A program made the position numbers and the translations under genes. A DNA stretch of 51,344 bases from Bacilli bacterium (GTDB lineage: Bacteria; Bacillota_I; Bacilli_A; RF39; UBA660), in assembly GCA_017627015.1 (NCBI GenBank), contig JAGAHP010000043.1, forward strand, positions 1 to 51,344, written 5' to 3'. Of the stretch, positions 1 to 7,306 are shown in pieces (the first letter of the stretch is position 1; the number at the start of each line of letters is the position of its first letter). Under the pieces are notes generated by a model, which worked only from the letters and a program-made list of their open reading frames with translations, made no database searches and had not been told where the DNA came from.

Positions 1-482
1 GGTAATTTCTTACCTTTTAATACGTGCATTGGAAGCATTGTTCCAAGTGATCCTACACCTCTATGGTATTGTGAACCATGTCCCATAGGACCTCTACTTT
101 GATTATGGCGTTTAATAACACCTTGATAACCTTTACCTTTTGTAATACCAGAAACGTCTACCATTTCCCCTACTGCAAAGATATCAGCCTTAACTTCTTG
201 TCCTAATGTATAAGCACTAACATCAACATTTCTGATTTCTTTAACGAAGCGCTTAGGTGTTACATTAGCTTTCTTTAGATGACCAAGTTCTGGTTTATTA
301 CTAAGTTTTTCTCTTTTGTCGAATGCAGCTAATTGAATAGCATTGTATCCGTCAGTTTCAGTTGTTTTAATTTGTGAAACAAAGTTTGGTTCAACAGCAA
401 TAACTGTAACTGGAGTTAACTTACCGTTTTTAGCAAAAACTTGAGTCATCCCGATCTTACGACCTAAGATTCCTTTTTTCAT
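1..482 (-). CDS. rplC: Ribosomal protein uL3, 3' end outside the window
   Basis: Large-subunit protein L3, which binds 23S rRNA early in assembly and sits near the peptidyl-transferase centre. The first 160 or so residues are present; the rest lies beyond the left edge. The start reads [16 protein letters not shown], typical of L3, and the conserved [12 protein letters not shown] and GPMGHGSQ stretches are visible. The ATG at 482-480 follows a GGAGG site. It comes 11 bases after rpsJ, the usual order at the head of the S10 operon, so the rest of the ribosomal cluster should continue leftwards. Identification is secure. Confidence 0.97.
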   Translation of the reverse strand, partial: MKKGILGRKIGMTQVFAKNGKLTPVTVIAVEPNFVSQIKTTETDGYNAIQLAAFDKREKLSNKPELGHLKKANVTPKRFVKEIRNVDVSAYTLGQEVKADIFAVGEMVDVSGITKGKGYQGVIKRHNQSRGPMGHGSQYHRGVGSLGTMLPMHVLKGKKL

Positions 483-493
483 ATTTCCTCCTA

Positions 494-799
494 CTATTTA
501 ATATTTATTTCAACACCACTAGGTAAATCCAAACGAGTTAATGCCTCGATTGTGTCTTTACTTGGGTTATTGATAACAATTAATCTTTTGTGTGTTCTCA
601 TTTCAAATTGTTCACGAGAATCTTTATATTTGTGAACTGCTCTTAGAATAGTGATCTTTTCGATCTTAGTTGGTAGTGGAATTGGTCCACTTACTTCTCC
701 ACCTGTTCTTTTAACAGTTTCAACAATTTTTGAAGCAGCTTGATCTATAGTTCTATGATCATATGCTTTTAAATTGATTTGGATTTTGTTTGTCATCAT
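494..799 (-). CDS. rpsJ: Ribosomal protein uS10
   Basis: Small-subunit protein S10, also the NusE antitermination partner in many bacteria. The product is 101 residues, the normal family length. It shows [21 protein letters not shown] near the N-terminus, [17 protein letters not shown] in the middle and [13 protein letters not shown] further on, all family hallmarks. Two ATG codons are adjacent (799-797 and 796-794); the GGAGG site lies 4-8 bases upstream and either could be used. It is the first gene of the S10 operon and is preceded by a leader of about 130 nucleotides and a good promoter at 939-967. Confidence 0.97.
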   Translation of the reverse strand: MMTNKIQINLKAYDHRTIDQAASKIVETVKRTGGEVSGPIPLPTKIEKITILRAVHKYKDSREQFEMRTHKRLIVINNPSKDTIEALTRLDLPSGVEINIK

Positions 800-932
800 T
801 AATCCTCCCTTCGCCTATATCTTGTATAGACTTGCTCCGCACAAAAACCTGAAAACGCCAGTTTTGTCTTTATTTTAAATAGCAACTTAACCTGGTGTAT
901 CAGCAACCTTGCACATCTTTGCCAGTCACACA
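800..932 (-). promoter_or_regulatory. Leader of the S10 ribosomal operon, probable r-protein autoregulatory RNA
   Basis: The stretch between the promoter at 939-967 and rpsJ would be transcribed as a leader of about 130 nucleotides. It contains a hairpin around 843-867 (CAAAA and CTG pair with CAG and TTTTG) and is notably richer in G and C than the intergenic DNA around it. S10 operon leaders of other bacteria are controlled by ribosomal protein L4. A similar role here is inferred from position and length; I cannot fold it or match it to a known leader family by eye. Confidence 0.5.
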
Positions 933-938
933 TAATCC

Positions 939-967
939 ATTATAGCAACTTTTTCCTTTAAATACAA
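939..967 (-). promoter_or_regulatory. Promoter of the S10 operon
   Basis: On the minus strand TTGTAT (967-962) and TATAAT (944-939) are separated by 17 bases. A TG lies one base upstream of the -10, giving an extended -10 TGCTATAAT. This is a strong housekeeping sigma-factor promoter, as expected for ribosomal genes. Confidence 0.8.
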
Positions 968-1003
968 CACTTTTTTTAGTTTTTTTACTTTTTTTTACAA
1001 AAA

Positions 1004-1036
1004 GAAAAATAGGCCCTTCGACCTACTCTTCTATTT
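1004..1036 (-). terminator. Terminator after the 48-residue membrane protein gene
   Basis: On the minus strand nested arms AAATAG/CTATTT and TAGG/CCTA are followed by TTTTTCTTTTT. The stop codon of the small gene lies in the 5' arm. The stem is short and weak compared with others in the window. Confidence 0.5.
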
Positions 1037-1177
1037 CTTTTTCTTTCTTGATAATAATACTACAGTTATAACTATAACTAATGCTACTCCAATTGCTAAT
1101 CCAACTGTTATTTCTTTATCAAAAATAGATTTAGATACTACTGGTTCAACTGGTGCTATATCAAAAAAATTAATCAT
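1031..1177 (-). CDS. 48-residue single-span membrane microprotein
   Basis: This gene is too short for ordinary gene-length cut-offs. The ATG at 1177-1175 has an AAGGAG site at ideal spacing, and the frame is open for 48 codons to a TAG at 1031. The N-terminal 22 residues include acidic and proline residues (FDIAPVEPVVSK). One hydrophobic segment spans about residues 25-42, and the C-terminus is SRKKKK. By the positive-inside rule the N-terminus faces out and the lysine tail faces in. It is the third gene of an operon with the 118-residue membrane protein (13-base gap) and the MFS transporter, followed by a terminator. It may be a small subunit or modulator of that transporter. I know of no family match. 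Confidence 0.7.
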   Translation of the reverse strand: MINFFDIAPVEPVVSKSIFDKEITVGLAIGVALVIVITVVLLSRKKKK

Positions 1178-1190
1178 AACAATTCTCCTT

Positions 1191-1547
1191 TCATAAAAAA
1201 TTATTTATTAATTCACCTATAAAATACGATGATAGGTTTAATAATAAAGATATATAAAATGGATTTAATCTTTTATAATCAAATTTAACCTTATATATAT
1301 AACCTTCAAATAATACTGTTATTACTTCTAGTGATAACAGTGATATAACATAATAATTATGACCTAAGTAATAATAAATAACTATAGGAACAAATACTAC
1401 TATTGGATTTGTAATAACATTTACTATTACTATCTTAATTATATCATTTTTATTTTTTATTCCAAGTACTAATCCTACAATTACTTCTATTATTATTGTT
1501 AGTACTAAACATCTAGTCATCGTTAATAATAATTCATTTAGAGTCAT
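1191..1547 (-). CDS. Small polytopic membrane protein of unknown function
   Basis: 118 residues with three or four hydrophobic segments (about 13-30, 36-60, 64-85 and 98-116) and few charges. The motif NVITNPIVV lies near residues 43-51 and a glutamate in LFEGYIYK is probably in or near the membrane. The start ATG overlaps the stop of the MFS gene (ATGA) and is preceded by AAGGAGG, so the two are translationally coupled. No catalytic motif is visible. Similar short proteins with an N-[VL]-[IL]-T-N-P motif occur in Firmicutes genomes without a known role. Position suggests it works with the MFS protein and the microprotein next to it. Confidence 0.75.
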   Translation of the reverse strand: MTLNELLLTMTRCLVLTIIIEVIVGLVLGIKNKNDIIKIVIVNVITNPIVVFVPIVIYYYLGHNYYVISLLSLEVITVLFEGYIYKVKFDYKRLNPFYISLLLNLSSYFIGELINNFL

Positions 1548-2599
1548 TTATTATCCTCCTTAAGTACATATCCTAAAGCAAATGTACATAGAACTGACAT
1601 AACTATTATCATTATTATATTAGTAATAGTATTAAACTTAATAAAGAAAGCTGGAATTGATCCTAAGAATAAACCTATTGTTGTTAAACCAAAAGCAAGT
1701 CCTGGACTTTCTTTTAGTTTAGATACTAATATACCTAATGTAATAGACATAGTCATAGAAAAGAACATTAATCCTATTAAAGATATTATCATTATATTAT
1801 CTCCAAAACATAAAAACGGAATAGCGAGTAATGTAGACATTATCGCAGTCTTTCTAACTCCTACTAGATCTGATAGTATTCCTCCTAACGCTTTACCTAT
1901 CCCCATAGAACTAAATAATAACACCGTTTGTATAACTGTTTTATTCCAAGAAGTAGGAATACCATATCCCATATATCCTCTTACTGTAACTACTAATACC
2001 GCAATTATTATTACTAAATTAGAATTAATACTATCTTTTACATAATTAAACTTATCCACATCATTATTCTTTTCTAATTCTTTATTAGATATTAATATAA
2101 ATGGAATAATTGTTAATAAAAGTATTAATAAATATAATGGATTAATACTTGTTTTAGCGAGTAATCTACCTGTAATAATACCAAATGATCCGCCTGATAC
2201 AAATATTGCAGAGGTACTAAGTTTACCATTAGATGTTCTTATAGTAGCTTCTGCTCCTGCTACATGTAAAATAGCATTACCTATACATAATAATATTAAA
2301 GATATAAATAATGATATATTAGTTAATCCATATATTAAATATGATATAAGTAAAAGTATTACACCTATAATACCAATATTTAATTTAGGATATTTATCTG
2401 ATATATAACCCACTATACTCTGAGGTACAAAAGCTAGCGCATCATAAATAAGTGGTACCAACCATATATAATTAGAATTATTAGTTATTCTTGATAAATA
2501 AAAGAAACATACTACTTCTAAAACAAAATGTACATAAAAGTATAAATATCCAGTTTTTAAATCTTTACTTTTAAAGTGATCTATTAATTTAATACACAT
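1544..2599 (-). CDS. MFS-type membrane transporter
   Basis: About 351 residues with ten or more hydrophobic segments, shorter than the 400 residues usual for the major facilitator superfamily. The loop DKYPKLNIGIIG after the second helix resembles the MFS loop 2-3 motif (G-x-x-x-D-R-x-G-R-[KR]), and GGILSDLVGVRKTA is the corresponding loop in the second half. Together they support MFS. The substrate cannot be read from sequence. The ATG at 2599 is used in preference to the GTG at 2602; the AGGTG site is unusually close. A promoter with an extended -10 lies at 2615-2623, directly behind the terminator of the upstream kinase gene. It is the first gene of a three-gene membrane-protein operon. 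Confidence 0.75.
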   Translation of the reverse strand: MCIKLIDHFKSKDLKTGYLYFYVHFVLEVVCFFYLSRITNNSNYIWLVPLIYDALAFVPQSIVGYISDKYPKLNIGIIGVILLLISYLIYGLTNISLFISLILLCIGNAILHVAGAEATIRTSNGKLSTSAIFVSGGSFGIITGRLLAKTSINPLYLLILLLTIIPFILISNKELEKNNDVDKFNYVKDSINSNLVIIIAVLVVTVRGYMGYGIPTSWNKTVIQTVLLFSSMGIGKALGGILSDLVGVRKTAIMSTLLAIPFLCFGDNIMIISLIGLMFFSMTMSITLGILVSKLKESPGLAFGLTTIGLFLGSIPAFFIKFNTITNIIMIIVMSVLCTFALGYVLKEDNK

Positions 2600-2614
2600 C
2601 ACCTACTTTATTTA

Positions 2615-2623
2615 ATTATATCA
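2615..2623 (-). promoter_or_regulatory. Extended -10 promoter for the MFS operon
   Basis: The minus strand reads TGATATAAT immediately after the T-run of the kinase-gene terminator. No good -35 is present because that position lies inside the terminator hairpin. Confidence 0.6.
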
Positions 2624-2649
2624 AAAAAAGAAAAGTATTTCTACTTTTC
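2623..2649 (-). terminator. Terminator of the first ABC/two-component operon
   Basis: An 8-bp perfect stem GAAAAGTA/TACTTTTC with a 4-base loop is followed on the minus strand by seven T. It overlaps the TAG stop of the sensor kinase gene. Confidence 0.85.
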
Positions 2650-3897
2650 TATTTTAAACTCTACGCCTATATCTTTATTAGATACACTTATTTTATAACC
2701 TATTAATTCTACATTCTTTTTAACTATAGAAAGACCTAAACCATGTCCTCCATCTTTTCCTTTTACATATGAATCAAAGATTTTATTTAACATAGTCTTT
2801 TTAATATGTTCTCCATCATTATAGAAAACTATATTATCCTTACTAACATCTATTATTATTTCTTTATTTGCGTATCTAACCATATTACTTAATAAATTAT
2901 CTAATATAGAATCCCATATTTCTAAATTACCATTTACTTTTTCTTTATAATTAATATTTATTTTATATTTTAAATCTTTATTAATTACTTTATATTTTTT
3001 TATTTTATCTTTTATTAATGGAATAATATCTATTGTTTCATTTATTTCAGTATTACTTTTTAAATAAGTTACTTTATTAAGTTCTAATAACTTTCTAACT
3101 TTCTTTTCTAACTTATTCATTTCTTCTTCAGTAATACTAATAATATTATCCGCAGATTCTATTTTATCTTTATAAGCTTCTATATATGATTTAACTACCA
3201 TTATAGGTGTTTTAAAATCATGAGATATGTTTTGATACATTTCTCTTTCATACTTTTCTTTAGAAAGAATCATTTCTTTCATTTCATCTATAGTTTCATC
3301 TAATAATTTTAACTCATCATCTAATTCATATTTATTATCTACTACATCAAAATCAGGATCATTGAAATTATTTATCTTTAGTTTTAATTTCTTTATTCTT
3401 TTAACTAAGTAATTACTCCAACATAGTAATAATACTAATATAATTACAAATATTATGCTTACTATTGGAATAGTTACAAATAATATATTTCTTCTAAGAG
3501 TTTTAATATAAAAATCATTTGTTATCGCAATACCTTTACCAGTTCTACCTCTAATAGTTGAATAATAATAAGTTTTACCTTTATACTTAAATTTACCTTT
3601 CGGATTACTGATATAACTTAATAATATGTTTTCATTATCGATATCAATAACTTCTTTATAATTTGGAGTTATATGAAGTTCATTATTATCATTATTTATG
3701 TATACTATATTATCTAATGCTTTCATTTCATTATCTTTATGCATTACTTCTAAAGGTTTATCTAAATATGTATATACATTTTGTTCAAAATATGGTTCAA
3801 GTGCTTTAGGTAATACTAAAGTTAATAGAGTAATCATTAATAATAGTGAGAATAGAGTTATTATTATTAATTGTCTTGATAGATTTAATTTCTTCAT
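2641..3897 (-). CDS. Sensor histidine kinase of an ABC-exporter module
   Basis: 418 residues. Two membrane spans (about 8-30 and 137-160) enclose an extracytoplasmic domain of some 105 residues. The HisKA phospho-acceptor is His226 in NISHDFKTP. The HATPase region shows DNLLSNMVRYANKEI (N box), a degenerate F/G1 stretch YNDGEH and the GHGLGLSIVKKNV box. It overlaps the response regulator gene by 4 bases and ends the operon permease-ATPase-regulator-kinase. Kinases of this size next to MacB-type permeases often sense the exported antimicrobial or envelope stress. The ligand here is unknown. Confidence 0.9.
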   Translation of the reverse strand: MKKLNLSRQLIIITLFSLLLMITLLTLVLPKALEPYFEQNVYTYLDKPLEVMHKDNEMKALDNIVYINNDNNELHITPNYKEVIDIDNENILLSYISNPKGKFKYKGKTYYYSTIRGRTGKGIAITNDFYIKTLRRNILFVTIPIVSIIFVIILVLLLCWSNYLVKRIKKLKLKINNFNDPDFDVVDNKYELDDELKLLDETIDEMKEMILSKEKYEREMYQNISHDFKTPIMVVKSYIEAYKDKIESADNIISITEEEMNKLEKKVRKLLELNKVTYLKSNTEINETIDIIPLIKDKIKKYKVINKDLKYKININYKEKVNGNLEIWDSILDNLLSNMVRYANKEIIIDVSKDNIVFYNDGEHIKKTMLNKIFDSYVKGKDGGHGLGLSIVKKNVELIGYKISVSNKDIGVEFKIEK

Positions 3898-4553
3898 ACT
3901 AATCTATACCCATATCCATAAATAGTATTTAAATCTATTTTTATTTTCTTTCTTAATCTTCTTATTAAATCATCTACAACTCTATCACTACCATAATAAT
4001 CTTGTCCCCATATTTCGTTTAATATAGTTTCTCTTGTTATTGGTTTATTTTTATTTTTTATAAAGAACACAAGTAAATCAAATTCTAAAGTAGTTAAATC
4101 TATTACTTTATCTTCTTTAGAAACAGTTCTTTTTTCTAAATCTATTTTATAGTCATTATAAATCATATTATTATAGTCATTTTTGTAAGTTCTTCTTATA
4201 ATCTTATTTACTCTTAGAACTAATTCTTTAGGTGAATATGGTTTAGAAATATAATCATCTGATCCCATTTCTAATCCCATTATTTTATCTATAGATTCAT
4301 CTCTAGCAGAACTAAATATAATTGGTACTTCTTCATTTATTTCTCTTATTCTTTTAATAATATCATAACCAGTTATATCATCTTCAAGCATTATATCTAA
4401 TACATACAAATCATAATTAATGTTTTTATCTATTTCAGTTATAACATCTTCTCCTCTAGAAAAAGCATTAACTTTATAACCTTCTTTTTCTAAATATGTT
4501 TTTAATAGTTCTTGAAGAGATTTTTCATCTTCTACTAAACATATAGAATGCAT
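3894..4553 (-). CDS. OmpR-family response regulator
   Basis: 219 residues. A receiver domain (1-120) has the acidic pair in VEDE, phospho-acceptor Asp53 in LDIMLEDD and Lys in ISKPYSPKEL. A winged-helix DNA-binding domain follows, with LTTLEFDLLVFFI and VDDLIRRLRKKI, which are OmpR/PhoB hallmarks. Serine replaces the common threonine in the receiver switch (FSSARDES), as in many family members. It is cotranscribed with the sensor kinase by a 4-base overlap and with the ABC exporter upstream. It probably activates this same operon; a candidate box lies ahead of the permease gene near 6765-6795. Confidence 0.92.
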   Translation of the reverse strand: MHSICLVEDEKSLQELLKTYLEKEGYKVNAFSRGEDVITEIDKNINYDLYVLDIMLEDDITGYDIIKRIREINEEVPIIFSSARDESIDKIMGLEMGSDDYISKPYSPKELVLRVNKIIRRTYKNDYNNMIYNDYKIDLEKRTVSKEDKVIDLTTLEFDLLVFFIKNKNKPITRETILNEIWGQDYYGSDRVVDDLIRRLRKKIKIDLNTIYGYGYRLV

Positions 4554-4588
4554 ACTATCACCTACTTATTTATATAATATATTAATTT

Positions 4589-5245
4589 TTATTTTTTTTC
4601 AAATAACACTCCCTTTTTAAGCTCATATACTATATCTGCTTTTTTAGCTATTCTAGATGAATGAGTAACTACTATTACTATTTTATCTTTCTTTAATTCA
4701 TTAAATATTTTTATTATATTTTCTTCGTTTTCTTCATCTAGATTACCAGTTGGCTCATCTGCGAGTATTATAGGTATATTACATGATAAACATCTTGCGA
4801 TTGCAACTCTTTGCTGTTCTCCACCAGATAATTTTAATACATTTCTATCTGCGGTTTCTTTATCTATTCCAACTTGTTTTAAATAATCATATATTTTATT
4901 CTTATCTTTATTCTTTCTAATATCCATTATAGTTTCTACATTTTCTTTTGCAGTCATATATGGAATTAGATTATAATTTTGAAATATTATTCCTACTTTT
5001 GTTAATCTATAATTATTAAGACCTTTCTTTTTGATATCTTCTCCATTAAATAATATTTCTCCTTCTTCTCTATTTAATAAACCTGCCATTATAGAAAGTA
5101 AAGTAGTTTTACCTGAACCAGATTCACCTAGTATTGCATAGAACTTACCACTTTCAAAAGTTACATTTATATCTTTTAATACTTTTTTCTTTTTCATTCC
5201 ATCTACATAAGAATGAGATAAGTTTTTAACTTCTAATTTATTCAT
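4589..5245 (-). CDS. MacB/LolD-type ABC transporter ATPase
   Basis: 218 residues, the normal size for ATPases that pair with FtsX-fold permeases. Walker A is GESGSGKTT at about 40-48, the Q-loop lies in FQNYNLIPYMT, the signature is LSGGEQQRVAIARCL and Walker B is IILADEPTGNLD. The switch histidine is in VVTHSS. The gene lies 4 bases downstream of the permease gene, with which it should form a mechanotransmission-type exporter rather than a classical importer. The substrate is unknown. Confidence 0.93.
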   Translation of the reverse strand: MNKLEVKNLSHSYVDGMKKKKVLKDINVTFESGKFYAILGESGSGKTTLLSIMAGLLNREEGEILFNGEDIKKKGLNNYRLTKVGIIFQNYNLIPYMTAKENVETIMDIRKNKDKNKIYDYLKQVGIDKETADRNVLKLSGGEQQRVAIARCLSCNIPIILADEPTGNLDEENEENIIKIFNELKKDKIVIVVTHSSRIAKKADIVYELKKGVLFEKK

Positions 5246-5249
5246 AAAA

Positions 5250-6731
5250 CTACTCCTTTCCTGTTAGTATACTCTTTGGATCAGTATTAAGTATTTTTAT
5301 ACTTGGTATTACCATTGAACTTATTATTATGATATATCCTAATCCAAATAATATGATTATATCTTTAACACTTGTATCTACATTTACTTCATCTACTACT
5401 TTAACATCTTTGTTTTTACTATTTCCCATAGGTGAACCACCTGGCATCATACCAAAGCCTCTATCACCTCTTGAGAATTTTTCATTAGTTTCAGATTGTG
5501 TTTCTTGGTTTTTAATAATTACATCCGCAAGTTTTTGACTCGCTATTTTAGCAGTACCTATTGATAATATAAATCCCGCTGTAGCGATTATAACTAATTC
5601 AATTATAAATTGGCCTATTATTTTGCTTTTCTTTTCACCAAATGATAGTAATACTCCTATTTCATAATTTCTATCCTTAATAGAATTAATTACCATTAAA
5701 CTTATTACTACAATAGACGCAATTATAACAACACCTAATACTATACTAGAGAATTTATTAACTCCTTCTAAACTAGATACCATTCTTTCATATGTTTCTG
5801 TATCTATATCAAGTACTAGATTTCTATCTTCTAAATCTGTCACTTTTTTATTAGCTTCTTTAATAAACTTATCTGAATTATCTGGATTATCTAAATAGAA
5901 AGTTACTCCTTGTACACTATAGTTTCCATCATTATATTCAGTATCAGTCATAAACTTAGTTGCAGTATTTATATTAATATATATTTTATTATAGTTAGTT
6001 CTTGGATCGCTAGCAGTCTTATATTGATATATACCTATTATTTCTAATTCATGTGATTCTCCATCTGAATCTTTTACTTTAATCTTATCTCCTACACTTA
6101 AATCATTAGTAGTCGCTAGTTCATAAGAAATAATAACTTTATCATCATCCTCTTCTTCAAATGCTTTTCCATCAGATAATTCTATATTACCTGTTGAATA
6201 TCCATCTTGAAGTTTAAATGTATTAATACCTTCTATGTCTAAACCATTATTATTCATTTTACCCATACTTGGCATATTAGGTCTATCAGAATTTGTTTCT
6301 TCACTTGATGAAATATTTTCATAAAGAGTAAATCCATCTTCTTCTCCTGAAACTGTAACCGTATATTTAACATCTGTTACATAATTGATACTTGATATTT
6401 TATCAACATCACTCTTTTTCGCAGAATTTTCATTCATCTTATCATGCATATCACTTAAATTAGACTTTCTATCTTCAAATGAAAAATTCTCAGGACCACC
6501 TTCTGGTCTATTTTTTTCAAATTGCTCTCTTAGTTTAGACATATCTTGTGATAATGTTACTTCTGAACTAAGTGATTTTTTTACATTTTCCATAGATTTA
6601 TTTGTAGCGTTCTTTATAGATATAGAGCATAGAACAAGACTAGCAACTACAAATAAGAATACCAAAAATATAATTGTTTTTGTTTTTCTTCTTGTCACTG
6701 CAAGAATAGATCGTTTGATCATACTTTTCAT
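5250..6731 (-). CDS. MacB-type FtsX-domain ABC permease
   Basis: 493 residues with one membrane span near the N-terminus (about 17-40), a large extracytoplasmic domain (about 45-325) and three spans towards the C-terminus, the standard MacB/FtsX topology. The extracytoplasmic part contains a low-complexity acidic and Met/Pro-rich stretch around residues 150-165. A second polar insert rich in Gly, Met and Pro (FGMMPGGSPMG) sits between the last two spans. It is the first gene of an operon with its ATPase, regulator and kinase. An AAAAGGAGATG site precedes the ATG, and a TATAAT lies at 6757-6762 with only a weak -35, as expected for an activator-dependent promoter. Confidence 0.88.
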   Translation of the reverse strand: MKSMIKRSILAVTRRKTKTIIFLVFLFVVASLVLCSISIKNATNKSMENVKKSLSSEVTLSQDMSKLREQFEKNRPEGGPENFSFEDRKSNLSDMHDKMNENSAKKSDVDKISSINYVTDVKYTVTVSGEEDGFTLYENISSSEETNSDRPNMPSMGKMNNNGLDIEGINTFKLQDGYSTGNIELSDGKAFEEEDDDKVIISYELATTNDLSVGDKIKVKDSDGESHELEIIGIYQYKTASDPRTNYNKIYININTATKFMTDTEYNDGNYSVQGVTFYLDNPDNSDKFIKEANKKVTDLEDRNLVLDIDTETYERMVSSLEGVNKFSSIVLGVVIIASIVVISLMVINSIKDRNYEIGVLLSFGEKKSKIIGQFIIELVIIATAGFILSIGTAKIASQKLADVIIKNQETQSETNEKFSRGDRGFGMMPGGSPMGNSKNKDVKVVDEVNVDTSVKDIIILFGLGYIIIISSMVIPSIKILNTDPKSILTGKE

Positions 6732-6756
6732 CTCCTTTTACAACTTCATTATATCT

Positions 6757-6795
6757 AATCATTTTGTTAATAGTATGAAAAGATTATGGGAAAAT
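6757..6795 (-). promoter_or_regulatory. Probable activator-dependent promoter of the first ABC exporter operon
   Basis: The minus strand carries TATAAT (6762-6757) without a recognisable -35. Upstream are two similar units, TTTTCCCATA and TTTTCATA, about 11 bases apart. OmpR-family regulators often bind direct repeats of this spacing, so the operon's own regulator is the likely ligand. The repeat is imperfect, so this remains tentative. Confidence 0.4.
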
Positions 6796-6800
6796 ATGTG

Positions 6801-6824
6801 AAAAAGAGAGATTACTCTCTCTTT
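6801..6824 (-). terminator. Terminator of the adhesin-sortase operon
   Basis: A 9-bp stem AAAGAGAGA/TCTCTCTTT with a 4-base loop, running into TTTTTC on the minus strand. It overlaps the sortase stop codon. Confidence 0.8.
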
Positions 6825-7306
6825 GCGATTACTATATATCTTTCTTGATTATTATTTGTGCATGTTATTAAAGTTAGTGAGTTAGGATTATTTAATGCAT
6901 CATAATTATCCACCTCTATATATTTAGTTTTAGTAACAGTATACTTATAATCAGTTTTAAAGTCACTTATTATTATTTCATCACCTTTTTCTAAATAATA
7001 AATCTTATTAAAAACATATTTATTATTATGACCCGCAAGTACTATATTACTTTCACCTATTTCATCACTAAAATTAGTCATTTCAACTAGATTTTCATCT
7101 AATGCACTTTTATCTTTCTTAATGACATTCTTATAATCGAATCTAGGTATATATATAAAACCTCTATATATTCTTTTTTCTTTTTGATTAATAATATTAT
7201 CTACTCTTTCCTTTATTTTTATATCCTTTATAGCTGGAATAAAGAATATAAATAATGAAACTATAATAAAACTTTTAACTATTCTTTTTAACAAAGATAA
7301 ATCCAC
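6812..7306 (-). CDS. Sortase transpeptidase dedicated to the adjacent adhesin
   Basis: Membrane-anchored cysteine transpeptidase that would cleave the sorting signal of a surface protein and link it to the wall or to another pilin-like subunit. Counted from the GTG at 7306 it has 164 residues: one N-terminal membrane span (about 11-26), then the sortase barrel with His93 (VLAGHNN), Cys149 (TLITCT) and Arg156 (QERYIV). It is short and closest in outline to class D or A enzymes; the exact class is unclear. The gene overlaps the end of the adhesin gene by 32 bases in another frame. Either the GTG at 7306 or a TTG at 7294, which has an AGGTGG site 8 bases upstream, could be the start. Confidence 0.85.
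   Translation of the reverse strand: MDLSLLKRIVKSFIIVSLFIFFIPAIKDIKIKERVDNIINQKEKRIYRGFIYIPRFDYKNVIKKDKSALDENLVEMTNFSDEIGESNIVLAGHNNKYVFNKIYYLEKGDEIIISDFKTDYKYTVTKTKYIEVDNYDALNNPNSLTLITCTNNNQERYIVIAKRE

Noticed and set aside
6385..6801. Long open frame on the plus strand opposite the first exporter permease
   Set aside because: It is antisense to a well-supported gene, has no ribosome site, and its product is a low-complexity Ser/Phe-rich sequence expected from reading an AT-rich gene backwards.
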